Assembly (NCBI RefSeq): GCF_020073745.1
Contig: NZ_JAIRAU010000015.1
Location: 208,668 to 272,667 of the forward strand
Length of the DNA stretch: 64,000 bases
Reading direction: 5' to 3'
Origin: Nannocystis pusilla
Lineage (GTDB): Bacteria; Myxococcota_A; Polyangia; Nannocystales; Nannocystaceae
The notes beneath the pieces were generated by a model that was not told the origin of the DNA, ran no database searches, and saw only the letters and a list, made by a program, of their open reading frames with translations. Made by a program: the position numbers and the translations under genes. Positions 8,921 through 17,143 of the stretch are shown in pieces (positions within the stretch are counted from its first letter, which is position 1; the number at the start of each line of letters is the position of its first letter).

Positions 8921-10188
8921 ATCTTGGCGTCGCGCTGCAGGCCGCGGAAGAACTCGACCATGTCGTCGTAGACCTTGGGGTCGCGGACGAGCCGGCCGAC
9001 GGTGCCCTCGCCGCGCTCGATGCCGGCGACGATCTTGTTCATGTTGCCGAGCGTGTCCTGCACGCTCTTCAGCATCTTGCCCTGCGAGTCGTACAGCAGG
9101 CGCGTCGAGATGTTGACGTTGTAGGGGTCGTGCAGGGCGTTCGAGATCGCGGCCATCTTCTTGCGCCCGTCGTCGACCAGCGGCTGCATGCTGGTGTCGA
9201 ACTTGGTGAGGGCCTTCTGACCCTTGGCGAGGAAGTGGTCGAGGTCGGCGGCGCCGTCGCGCACGCCGCGGAGCGAGGAGCCGAAGCTGCGCAGCAGGTC
9301 CTCGTCGTTGAGCATGGCGCCGACCATGCCCTTGCCGGCCGCGGTGTTGCGCAGGTTCTCGTCGGCGGCGGCGAGCCGGTTTTGGATGTTCTTGACGGTC
9401 TCGCCGTCGCCCATGGCCGCGGCGAGCTCGGCGATCCCGCCGATGGCCTCCTCGACCTTGACGAAGCCGCCGTCGACCTTCTCCTTGACGGCGTCGATGG
9501 TCTCGGTCATCGACGGCGTGGTCTGGATCCGCCCGTTCTCCGCGATCGGCTGGCCGCGACCGACCGAGATCTGGATGATCTGATCGCCGAGCACGCCGTT
9601 CTGCGAGATGACGGCGCGGCTGTCGTCGCGGATGTGCATCATGCTGTCCTGAAAGACAGACAGGGTGACGCGGATCCGGCTGTGGTCGGTGGTGAAGCCG
9701 TCGCAGATGCCGGTGCCGCCGGTCCACAGCACGCCGCGGTAGCGCCGGCGCATCTCGGCGGTGACGCAGACCTCGCCCTGGCGGCACTGCGAGTCCTCCT
9801 CGCACGGGGCGTGCAAGTCCTTGTTGAAGGAGTACGACTCGAGCTCGGCGCAGCGACCCTCGTTCGCGCAGAACATGGTGCGATCGCAGTCGTCGGTGCG
9901 ACCCTGGCCGAAGCGGCCGCGATCCTCGGTCTGCGGGTTGCACGGGTAGTCGACCCACACGAACTCGCGCTTGACGACGGTGCCGATCTCCATGCCCTCG
10001 ATCTGCACGGCGCTGCCCTCGCGCAGGCCCGAGACCTGGCGGAAGTCGGCGGTGATCGTGACCGTCGGCCTCCACAGGTTCCTGCCCTGGCTGAAGACGA
10101 TGAGGCCGACGACGATGAGGACGCCGCTGACGATGACCGCGAGGCCGACGATCTGGTTGAGTCCGTGCTCGTCGTTCCGGCGGGCCAT
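8863..10188 (-). CDS. MCE (MlaD-like) lipid-transport protein with Cys-rich insertion
   Basis: A 441-residue membrane-anchored protein. One TM helix (residues about 11-33) is followed by an MCE domain beginning PTVTITADFRQVSGLREGSA VQIEGMEIG. The MCE fold is interrupted at about residues 83-165 by an insert with eight Cys, including a CEEDSQC run, before it resumes as SVFQDSMMHIRDDSRAVISQNGVLGDQ. A long helical/coiled C-terminus (about 230-440) would form the needle or tunnel seen in MCE proteins. MCE proteins move phospholipids between inner and outer membranes. No permease or ATPase gene is adjacent, so its Mla-type partners lie elsewhere. The ATG at 10188 gives a normal N-terminus. Confidence 0.85.
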   Translation of the reverse strand: MARRNDEHGLNQIVGLAVIVSGVLIVVGLIVFSQGRNLWRPTVTITADFRQVSGLREGSAVQIEGMEIGTVVKREFVWVDYPCNPQTEDRGRFGQGRTDDCDRTMFCANEGRCAELESYSFNKDLHAPCEEDSQCRQGEVCVTAEMRRRYRGVLWTGGTGICDGFTTDHSRIRVTLSVFQDSMMHIRDDSRAVISQNGVLGDQIIQISVGRGQPIAENGRIQTTPSMTETIDAVKEKVDGGFVKVEEAIGGIAELAAAMGDGETVKNIQNRLAAADENLRNTAAGKGMVGAMLNDEDLLRSFGSSLRGVRDGAADLDHFLAKGQKALTKFDTSMQPLVDDGRKKMAAISNALHDPYNVNISTRLLYDSQGKMLKSVQDTLGNMNKIVAGIERGEGTVGRLVRDPKVYDDMVEFFRGLQRDAKIQFLIRWALSSDKPERPAP

Positions 10189-10777
10189 CGCCGCCGATCG
10201 TAGCGGATCCAGGCGACGGTGAGGAGGCTCCGAGGGGGCCCGCGCGCGTCGTACGCACCCTCGGGCGCGGGCGGCCGGGATCGCGCGGAGGAGTCGATCG
10301 GCGCCCGCCGCCGCGGCGACGTGGACGAGGTCGAGGGGCGAGCGAGCCGGCGGCTGCGGGTGCGAAGGACCGCGGCCATCAGCGCTGCTGCGGCAATTCC
10401 CGCCGCGGGTGGTCGGCCCGGGCTGCGAGGCCGCGAACCCGAGCGAGGACATCGAGGGCTGCTCGGCGCACTGTGGCGAGACAGCGAACCCGACCGTTCG
10501 CGAGTGCGTCGCCGAGACATCGACCGACTGCTCGTCGCGCTGCCGGATCTCTCGCCCCGCGCGGCCGGGCGAGCAGAGCGACGCTGGTGCGCCGCTCGCG
10601 AGCGACGACGTTTGCGAGCGGGGCGCGCCGGGCAGGACGACGCGCCCCGGATCTTCTCACCGAACGCGCGCTGCGTCACGGTGAGGTCGAGGGCGGGCCG
10701 CGCCGCGGTTCCTGGCCGCCGAGCCGTGCTGACGGCTACTCGACAGCGCGGGCGCGATGTGGAATGTCCACGGCGCC
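10189..10777. other. Intergenic stretch with a short Cys-rich open frame
   Basis: About 590 bp between the divergent MCE and argD genes. The frame 10409-10684 (+) encodes up to 91 residues. Its first half has seven Cys in about 45 residues (GCEAANPSEDIEGCSAHCGE) and looks protein-like; its second half is Arg/Pro-rich and does not. It may be the remnant of a Cys-rich secreted protein whose signal-peptide end has decayed. There is no convincing ribosome site. The rest holds nothing I can name, though promoters for both flanking genes must lie here. Confidence 0.25.
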
Positions 10778-12010
10778 ATGACCGCTCCGCCGCCCCCCGC
10801 ACCCCACGACGCGCAGGCGTTCGACGCCCACGTGATGTCGACCTACGCCCGCTTCCCGATCGCGCTCGAGCGCGGCGAGGGCTGCCGCGTGTGGGACACG
10901 AACGGCCGCCGCTACCTCGACTTCGCCGCCGGGATCGCGACCTGTACGTTGGGACATGCCCACAAGGACCTGGTCGAGGCGGTGACGCGCCAGATCGGCA
11001 AGCTGCACCACGTGTCGAACCTGTACTACATCCCGGAGCAGGGCATGCTGGCGGCGCTGCTGGCGTCGTTGGGGGCGGGTGAGCGCGCGTTCTTCTGCAA
11101 CTCGGGGGCGGAGGCCAACGAGGCGGCGATCAAGCTGGCGCGCAAGTACGGGCGCACGCGCCTGGGCATCGAGCGGCCGGTGGTGATCGCGGCGCAGGCG
11201 AGCTTCCACGGGCGCACGCTGGCGACCGTGACGGCGACGGGGCAGGCGAAGTACCAGCAGAACTTCGACCCGCTGGTGCCGGGCTTCGTGCACGTGCCGT
11301 ACAACGACGCGGCGGCGCTGGCCGAGGCGATCGGCGAGCTCGACCGCGAGCGCAAGCAGGTGGCGGCGGTGCTGCTCGAGCCGCTCCAGGGCGAGGGCGG
11401 CATTCGGCCCGGCGATCCGGCGGTGTTCCGCAAGATCCGCGAGCTGTGCGACGCCCGCGGGATCCTGCTGATGCTCGACGAGGTGCAGGTCGGCGTCGGT
11501 CGCAGCGGCAAGTGGTGGGGCCACCAGCACCTCGAGATCGCGCCCGACGTGATCACGCTGGCGAAGGGCCTGGCGGGCGGGCTGCCGATCGGGGCGATGC
11601 TGTGCAAGCGCAGCTGCGACGTGTTCCAGCCCGGCGACCACGCGAGCACGTTCGGCGGCAACCCGCTGGCCTGCGCAGCGGCGCTGGCGGTGCTGACGAC
11701 GATCGAGAAGGACAGGCTGGTCGACAACGCCCGCCAGCGCGGCGAACAGCTGCGCGCGGGGCTGCTGGCGCTGGCGAAGGCGTCGCCGGGGAAGATCGCG
11801 GAGGTGCGCGGCTGGGGCCTGCTGCTGGGGGCGGAGCTCGGGCCGGCCGAGTCGCGCACGGCCGCCGAGATCGCCCGCGCGGCGCTCGACGCCGGGCTCC
11901 TGCTGGTGCCGGCGGGGCCGCGGGTGGTCCGCTTCGTGCCGCCGCTGATCGTGACGGCGGCGGAGGTCGACGAGGCGCTCGCGGTGCTGGCGAAGGTGCT
12001 CGCGGGCTGA
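10778..12010 (+). CDS. argD: Acetylornithine aminotransferase
   Basis: A class-III PLP aminotransferase that converts N-acetylglutamate semialdehyde to N-acetylornithine. With the ATG at 10778 it has 410 residues; an in-frame ATG at 10757 would add seven. Landmarks are the phosphate-binding CNSGAEANEAAIKLARK segment, FHGRTLATVTATGQ, the LDEVQVGVGRSGKWW cofactor Asp and the Schiff-base Lys263 in TLAKGLAGG, then STFGGNPLACA. It faces the arg operon on the other strand, with two inserted blocks between. Its last about 190 bp recur in degraded form at 18355-18546. A two-unit 14-bp repeat lies at 10941/10955 inside the gene. Confidence 0.93.
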   Translation: MTAPPPPAPHDAQAFDAHVMSTYARFPIALERGEGCRVWDTNGRRYLDFAAGIATCTLGHAHKDLVEAVTRQIGKLHHVSNLYYIPEQGMLAALLASLGAGERAFFCNSGAEANEAAIKLARKYGRTRLGIERPVVIAAQASFHGRTLATVTATGQAKYQQNFDPLVPGFVHVPYNDAAALAEAIGELDRERKQVAAVLLEPLQGEGGIRPGDPAVFRKIRELCDARGILLMLDEVQVGVGRSGKWWGHQHLEIAPDVITLAKGLAGGLPIGAMLCKRSCDVFQPGDHASTFGGNPLACAAALAVLTTIEKDRLVDNARQRGEQLRAGLLALAKASPGKIAEVRGWGLLLGAELGPAESRTAAEIARAALDAGLLLVPAGPRVVRFVPPLIVTAAEVDEALAVLAKVLAG

Positions 12011-12012
12011 AG

Positions 12013-12036
12013 TTCGTGTGTCCTTGAGGACAGGTG
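12013..12036. repeat. 14-bp repeat pair at the argD 3' end
   Basis: TGTGTCCTTGAGGACAGGTG with cores at 12017 and 12031, 14 bp apart, immediately after the argD stop. As RNA it would fold TGTCC-TTGA-GGACA into a 5-bp stem with a tetraloop. The same sequence, nearly unchanged, occurs at 30251. Confidence 0.7.
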
Positions 12037-12249
12037 CGCGGCGCAGCACCTGTGCGACCTCGGGGGCCGAGAACGGCGATTGCGATCGCCACGACGCGCC
12101 CCGGCTCTCGGCCTCGCTCGCGCGGCCGCGCGTGTTCGTCCCGGACGCGCGACTTGGAGATGCAGGCGGCACCGCGTGTGCGGACCCCAGCGCGATGGAT
12201 CCGCTGGGGTCGAACGCGACTTCGCTTTCGGTATGCTCGCTCTGCTCCC

Positions 12250-13680
12250 GTGAAAAAGAGCCGTTTGCCCGCCTCGAGCGCCACGCCCTTCGACGAGCTC
12301 TCGCCTCGCCGGCGCGAGCTCGTCCAGTTGCTTGCGAAGGGCCTGACGAACGACGAGATCGCGACGGCGATGGGCATCACGCCCGGCACGGTGCGCTCGC
12401 ACGTGACGGCCGTCCTCGCGCAGCTCGACGTGGCCAATCGCACCGAGGCCGCCGCCGCCTTCGTCGCCTGGGAGGCGAGTCCGACGCAGGTCGCGGTCGT
12501 GATGAAGCGGCCCGCGATCGCGGTGCTGTCGATCCTCGCGCTCGACGAGGAGCCGCGCACGCGCGCGGTCGCGGCCGCGCTCACCGAGGACCTCGCGTCG
12601 CTGTTCTCCCGTTGGTGTTGGTTCCCCGTCATCTCCACGAGCTCGTCCGCCTGCGCGCGCGGCCTCGGGAAGACGACGTGCGAGGTGGGGCAGCAGCTCG
12701 GGGCGCGCTTCCTCGTCGACGGCGGCCTGCGGATCGCCGGCGGGACGTGGCGGCTGTCGCTGCACATCGACGACGTCGAGACCGGTCACCGGATCTGGAC
12801 GGACCGGCGCGACTACCCGGCGGAGGCGCTGTTCGACGCCCAGGACGCGGTATGTGAGGCCGCGGTCGCGGCGGCGTACCCGGTGCTCGTCGCGCGCGTC
12901 CAGGCCGTCCTCGCGCCCCGGTCGCGCCCTCCGGTGGAGTTCGCGGCCTGGGAGCTCGCGCATGAGGGCATGGCGTTGCGGGCGCTGCGGGAGGCGGACG
13001 CGAACGCGGCCGCCCTCCGGTGCTTCCGCGAGGCGCTCGCCCGCGAGCCTCACCTCGTCCTCGCCCACTTCGGCGTCGGGCTCGCCTGTTACGACGCCGT
13101 GCTCAATCAATGGGGTTCGAAGGCGGCGGCGCTCGAGCTGCTGCGGGCGTCCGCCGATCGCTGCATCGAGCACGCGCCGTACGGGGGCGAGGGGCACTTC
13201 CTCCTCGGGCGCTACCTGCAGTCGCGCGGCGAGTGGGAGCGGGCGATCGCCCCGCTCGAGGCGGCCGTGGGGCGCAACCCGAGCTTCGCCCTGGCGCATG
13301 CCACCCTCTCGCAGTCCCTGCAGGCCGCGGGTCGCAGCGACGAATCACTGGTCCGCATGGAGCACGCCGTCCGCCTCGGGCCGTGTACGTTCGTGGCGAT
13401 GCTGTCGACGCTGCACTTCATGCGCGGCGAGTACGAGCAATCGCTCGAGGCGGCCGAGCGCGCGCTGCTGTCGAACCCGCGCTACAGCTTCGCGTACGCC
13501 CTCGCGGCCGCGAGCGCGTGGTGGCTGGGCGACGCGGGCCGCGGGCAGGCCCACCTGCGAGTGCTGCGCGCGAACTCTCCGCCGTTCCGTCCCTCGGGCT
13601 TCGCGGCCACCTTCGGCGAGAAGGTCGACGCGGTCGAGCGGCTCGCGCGAGCCCTCGAAGCGCTGTCCGCCGGGCGCTGA
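12250..13680 (+). CDS. LuxR-type regulator with TolB-like and TPR domains
   Basis: Predicted 476 residues from the GTG at 12250 (VKKSRLPASS); the frame upstream is Arg-rich and unlikely to be coding. Residues about 13-75 are a LuxR/FixJ-type helix-turn-helix (LSPRRRELVQLLAKGLTNDEIATAMG ... VRSHVTAVLAQL). Residues about 85-215 match the TolB-like module of CadC/cyclase-type regulators (PAIAVLSILAL, ARFLVDGGLRIAGGTWRLS, GHRIWTDRRD). The remainder is TPR repeats. It is the first gene of the inserted cassette and is well placed to regulate the four genes behind it. No TM helix is seen, so it should be cytosolic. Confidence 0.8.
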   Translation: MKKSRLPASSATPFDELSPRRRELVQLLAKGLTNDEIATAMGITPGTVRSHVTAVLAQLDVANRTEAAAAFVAWEASPTQVAVVMKRPAIAVLSILALDEEPRTRAVAAALTEDLASLFSRWCWFPVISTSSSACARGLGKTTCEVGQQLGARFLVDGGLRIAGGTWRLSLHIDDVETGHRIWTDRRDYPAEALFDAQDAVCEAAVAAAYPVLVARVQAVLAPRSRPPVEFAAWELAHEGMALRALREADANAAALRCFREALAREPHLVLAHFGVGLACYDAVLNQWGSKAAALELLRASADRCIEHAPYGGEGHFLLGRYLQSRGEWERAIAPLEAAVGRNPSFALAHATLSQSLQAAGRSDESLVRMEHAVRLGPCTFVAMLSTLHFMRGEYEQSLEAAERALLSNPRYSFAYALAAASAWWLGDAGRGQAHLRVLRANSPPFRPSGFAATFGEKVDAVERLARALEALSAGR

Positions 13681-13790
13681 GCCCTCGTACGACGATCGTC
13701 GTGCTGCCCCTGCCGATCGGCAGATGGCGGCCGTGGGTCGGTCCGGGCATCCGTGGACCACCGGGCGCGTCCCGGCGAAGGAGCACGAAC

Positions 13791-14861
13791 GTGAATCTGA
13801 GCGGAAAGAGGGTCCTGGTGACCGGCGCGAGCGGCTTCATCGGCGGGCACGTGTGCGCGGCGCTCCTCGGGCGCGGCGCCCGGGTGCGGGCGATGGTGCG
13901 CAGGACGAGCGACGTCTCGCAGCTCGCCGGCCTCGACATCGAGTACGTCCACGCGGAGCTGAACGACGTCGACGGCATGAACCGGGCCTGCGAGGGCGTC
14001 GACGTCGTCGTCCACACCGCCGCCGCCGTCGGCAGCTTCGGCGAGTGGGAGCACTTCTACGAGACGGGCGTCCTCGGCACCGAGCGCCTCATCGAGGCCG
14101 CCCACCGCCACGGCGCGCGCCGCTTCGTCCACCTCAGCTCGATCGCCGTCTACGGCTTCCGCCAGCACCGTGGACCGGTGAACGAGGATGCGCCGTTCGA
14201 TCTCACGCCCCAGGGCTGGAACCACTACGTGCGCGAGAAAGTGATGTCCGAGCAGCTGCTCTGGCAGGCGCACGCGGCGAACAAGATCGAGGCGACGAGC
14301 ATCCGGCCCGTCATCGTCATCGGCGCCCGCGACCGCAACGCCATCCCTCGCCTCGTCGACCTGTTGCACCTGCCGGTCACCGCCCTGCCGGGGAGCCCGG
14401 ACCTGCGCTTCCCGCTCGTCTGTATCGAGGACTGCGTCGACGTGATCATGCGCGCGCTCGAGAACGACGTCTCCGTCGGGCGCGCGTACAACGTGGCGGG
14501 CGAGCCCATCAGGCTCGGCGAGTTCTTCCGCCTGCTGGCGAAGTACGCCAGGCGGCCGGCGCCGAAGCTCTACCTTCCGACGGCGCTCGTGACGGCGGCG
14601 GTCGGAGTGCTCGAGGGCGTCTGGAAGCTCCTGCGCCGGCCCGGCGAGCCGATCACGACCCGGATCGCCATCGTGCTCGCGGGCTACGACTACGACACCG
14701 ACTGCGCCCGCGCGAAGGAGGAGCTCGGGTGGACGCCGAACGGCGACTACGAGGCGGCGATCGTCGCGGCGATGGAGAAGCCGGCCGTGGCGGCGCGGGG
14801 CTCGCTCGCCGGGAAGCCGCCGGGCGCGACGGCTCCGAGCGTCCGGGAGGGGCACACATGA
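13791..14861 (+). CDS. Extended SDR, NAD-dependent epimerase/dehydratase or 3-beta-HSD-like reductase
   Basis: 356 residues from a GTG at 13791, preceded by AAGGAG at good spacing. The N-terminal Rossmann motif TGASGFIGG (residues 11-19) and the active-site pair Tyr146/Lys150 (HYVREK), with LSSIAVYG before it, are typical of extended short-chain dehydrogenases. The family includes sugar epimerases, flavonoid-type reductases and sterol dehydrogenases; the C-terminal hydrophobic LYLPTALVTAAVGVLEGVWK segment is more like the lipid or sterol-acting members. The stop overlaps the KAS III start (ATGA), so the two are translationally coupled and likely act on the same acyl product. Confidence 0.85.
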   Translation: MNLSGKRVLVTGASGFIGGHVCAALLGRGARVRAMVRRTSDVSQLAGLDIEYVHAELNDVDGMNRACEGVDVVVHTAAAVGSFGEWEHFYETGVLGTERLIEAAHRHGARRFVHLSSIAVYGFRQHRGPVNEDAPFDLTPQGWNHYVREKVMSEQLLWQAHAANKIEATSIRPVIVIGARDRNAIPRLVDLLHLPVTALPGSPDLRFPLVCIEDCVDVIMRALENDVSVGRAYNVAGEPIRLGEFFRLLAKYARRPAPKLYLPTALVTAAVGVLEGVWKLLRRPGEPITTRIAIVLAGYDYDTDCARAKEELGWTPNGDYEAAIVAAMEKPAVAARGSLAGKPPGATAPSVREGHT

Positions 14862-15934
14862 TCGTCAGAATCGCAGGCGTCGGCGGCTACGTGCCGCCCA
14901 TCGTCGTCACCAACGAGCGGCTGGTGAAGGCCATCCCCGGGTGGACGCCCGAGCGGATCGAGGAGAAGACCGGCATCCGCGAGCGTCGCCACGTCTGGGA
15001 GTTCGACGAGGCGACGGGCCGCGCGATCGTCCCCGAGGTCGTGGCCGACCCGGGGCCGAGCGCGCAGATGGCCGAGCGGGCGCTGCGGGACGCGCTCGCG
15101 CAGGCGGGCCTGCAGCCGTGCGACCTCGACGGGATCCTCATGACGACCTGTACGCCGGACCAGGTCAGCTTCAGCCACGACGCCATGATCCTCCACAAGC
15201 GGCTCGGGCTGCGCCCCGAGGCGTTCGCGGTCATGCACGACGATGGCTGCGGCGGCGCGATGTTCCACCTGGCGACGGCCCGCGAGCTGATCCTCGGCGG
15301 GCAGCGCCGGACGATCGCGGTGATCGGCGCGAACGCGTTCGCGGCCCACCTCGACCGCGAGGTCTACGCGGGCAGGCTGCCGCACAACGGCAAGGAGCTC
15401 GGCTCGTTCCTGTCCTGGTACCTCTTCGGCGACGGCGCCGGCGCCATCATCCTGCGGGGCGAGTCGGGGTCGGGGCCGTCGGGCATCCTCGGCTCCTATG
15501 CGGCCAACGAGCACCTCGACCTCGTCATCCGCCGTGGCGGCGGCGGCATGTACCCTCCGGGGCGCTCCCTCGTCACCGACACCGCGTTCTACGTGGACGG
15601 GCAACTCGTCGCGTCGTGCTTCGCCCCCTACCTGAAGAAGGCCACCGACGGCGCCCTCGCGCGCTCCGAGCTCGGTCTCGGCGACATCGGGCGCTTCTAC
15701 CTGCACCAGGCGAACAAGCGGGTCCTCGAGAAGTTCATCGCCGAGGTCGGCATCCCGGCCGAGAAGGTGCCGATGCACATGGAGCGCTACGGGAACATGG
15801 TCAGCGCCGGCACCCTCGTGCTGCTCGCCGAGGATCTGCGCGACGGTCACGTGAAGCTCGGCAGCGGCGAGCCGATCCTGATGGCGGCGCTCGGCGCCGG
15901 GGCGCAGTACGCCGCCCACGTCATCCGGCTGTAG
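14858..15934 (+). CDS. 3-oxoacyl-ACP synthase III (KAS III) family condensing enzyme
   Basis: A 358-residue thiolase-fold enzyme with the full KAS III triad: Cys131 (DDGCGGAM), His283 (YLHQANKRVL) and Asn313 (YGNMVSAGT). Residues 182-196 (GSFLSWYLFGDGAGA) hold the usual glycine-rich loop. KAS III enzymes prime fatty-acid synthesis or make branched or acyl-chain products in secondary metabolism. With an SDR and two acyl-CoA dehydrogenase homologues but no carrier protein nearby, a specialised pathway fits better than housekeeping FabH. It overlaps the SDR stop by 4 bp. Confidence 0.88.
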   Translation: MIVRIAGVGGYVPPIVVTNERLVKAIPGWTPERIEEKTGIRERRHVWEFDEATGRAIVPEVVADPGPSAQMAERALRDALAQAGLQPCDLDGILMTTCTPDQVSFSHDAMILHKRLGLRPEAFAVMHDDGCGGAMFHLATARELILGGQRRTIAVIGANAFAAHLDREVYAGRLPHNGKELGSFLSWYLFGDGAGAIILRGESGSGPSGILGSYAANEHLDLVIRRGGGGMYPPGRSLVTDTAFYVDGQLVASCFAPYLKKATDGALARSELGLGDIGRFYLHQANKRVLEKFIAEVGIPAEKVPMHMERYGNMVSAGTLVLLAEDLRDGHVKLGSGEPILMAALGAGAQYAAHVIRL

Positions 15935-15946
15935 GGCAGCGACGCG

Positions 15947-17098
15947 GTGGAATTCGTGGACGACGACCGGTGCGGCGAGCAGGCGCGTCTGTTCGCGGAG
16001 AAGGAGGTCGCGCCCTCCGTCGCGGCGCGTGACCGCGAGCGGCGCTGGGAGCCGGAGCTGTTCCGTCGCATGGGCGCAGCGGGGCTCCTCGGCGCGACGC
16101 TGCCGGGCGCGTGCGGCGGCGGCGAGCTGTCCTCTCTCGCGCTCGCCGGACTCATGCGGGGCTTCGCCGAAGGCTCCGGCGACCCCGGCCTCGCGCTCGC
16201 GTGGGTCGCACACACCGTCGGCTGCGCCGTCCCTGTCGCTACGCTCGGCACCGGAGAGCAGCGCAGGCGGTACTTGCAGGCGCTCGTGCGCGGCGACGCC
16301 GTCGGCGCCCTGGCGCACGAGGAGCAGCTCCCCGCGGCCGAGCCGATCGGCGTGCGCACGACCGCGGCCCGCACGTCGCCGGGCCGATGGGTCCTGCACG
16401 GCACGAAGTCGTGGGTCGTCAACGGCCCCGTCGCGCAGCTGTTCGTCGTCACCGCGGTGACGGACCCCGTGCCCGGCAAGCGCGGCGTCTCGGCCTTCCT
16501 GGTGCACCGCGACACGCCGGGCCTCACGGTCGGACGGCGCATCGTCACCACCGGCCTGCGCACCGCGGCCATCTCCGAGCTCGTGCTCGACGGCTGCGAG
16601 CTCTCGGACGACGAGCTCCTCGGCGCCGAGGGAGAGGGCCTGACCGGCGTGGGCCGCCTCGTCCAGCGCCGGCTGCGGGTGTTCCAGTTCGCTCCGTGGC
16701 TCGGCTTCATGCGCGTCCTCGTCGACCGCTGCGTCGTGCACGCCCGCGAGCGGCTCGTCCACGGCAGGCCGCTGTCACACTCGCAGACCGCCCGCGCGGT
16801 GCTCGCCGACATGCGGATCCGTCTCGAGCTGAGCCGGCGGATGCTGGCGCGCGCGGCGTGGCAGCTCGACGCGGAGGGGGAGCACGCCGGGCGCGACGTC
16901 GCCACCTGTGCGCTCTTCCTCGCGGAGAGCGTCGGGTTCGTCGCCCGTGGGGCGGTGCACCTCCACGGCGCTCAGGCGCTCGAGAGCCACGCGCTCGCCG
17001 GACGGCTCGCGCGCGACGCCGACGCTGCCGGACTCCTCGTCGACGGCCCCGACGTCCTGCGCGCCGTCATCGCCGGTTCGCTCCTCGATCTCGGGTAG
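15947..17098 (+). CDS. Acyl-CoA dehydrogenase family protein (first of two)
   Basis: 383 residues from a GTG at 15947, only 12 bp after the KAS III stop. The flavoprotein fold is recognisable from the N-terminal helical region (RMGAAGLLGATLPGACGGG), the central AHEEQLPAAEPIG strand and GTKSWVVNGPVAQLFVVTA, and the C-terminal helices. At the place of the usual catalytic Glu (family YEGTSEI) it reads LVDGPDVL, an Asp instead. It would oxidise an acyl thioester at alpha-beta using FAD, or have lost that activity. Its pairing with the next gene suggests a heteromeric enzyme. Confidence 0.8.
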   Translation: MEFVDDDRCGEQARLFAEKEVAPSVAARDRERRWEPELFRRMGAAGLLGATLPGACGGGELSSLALAGLMRGFAEGSGDPGLALAWVAHTVGCAVPVATLGTGEQRRRYLQALVRGDAVGALAHEEQLPAAEPIGVRTTAARTSPGRWVLHGTKSWVVNGPVAQLFVVTAVTDPVPGKRGVSAFLVHRDTPGLTVGRRIVTTGLRTAAISELVLDGCELSDDELLGAEGEGLTGVGRLVQRRLRVFQFAPWLGFMRVLVDRCVVHARERLVHGRPLSHSQTARAVLADMRIRLELSRRMLARAAWQLDAEGEHAGRDVATCALFLAESVGFVARGAVHLHGAQALESHALAGRLARDADAAGLLVDGPDVLRAVIAGSLLDLG

Positions 17099-17143
17099 CG
17101 CCGCGCGGTCGCCATCGCCACCGACTCCCGGAGAATCGACGCC

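Noticed and set aside
10219..11082. 287-residue open frame overlapping the argD start
   Set aside because: Arg/Gly-rich composition typical of a shadow frame, and it overlaps the true argD reading frame.
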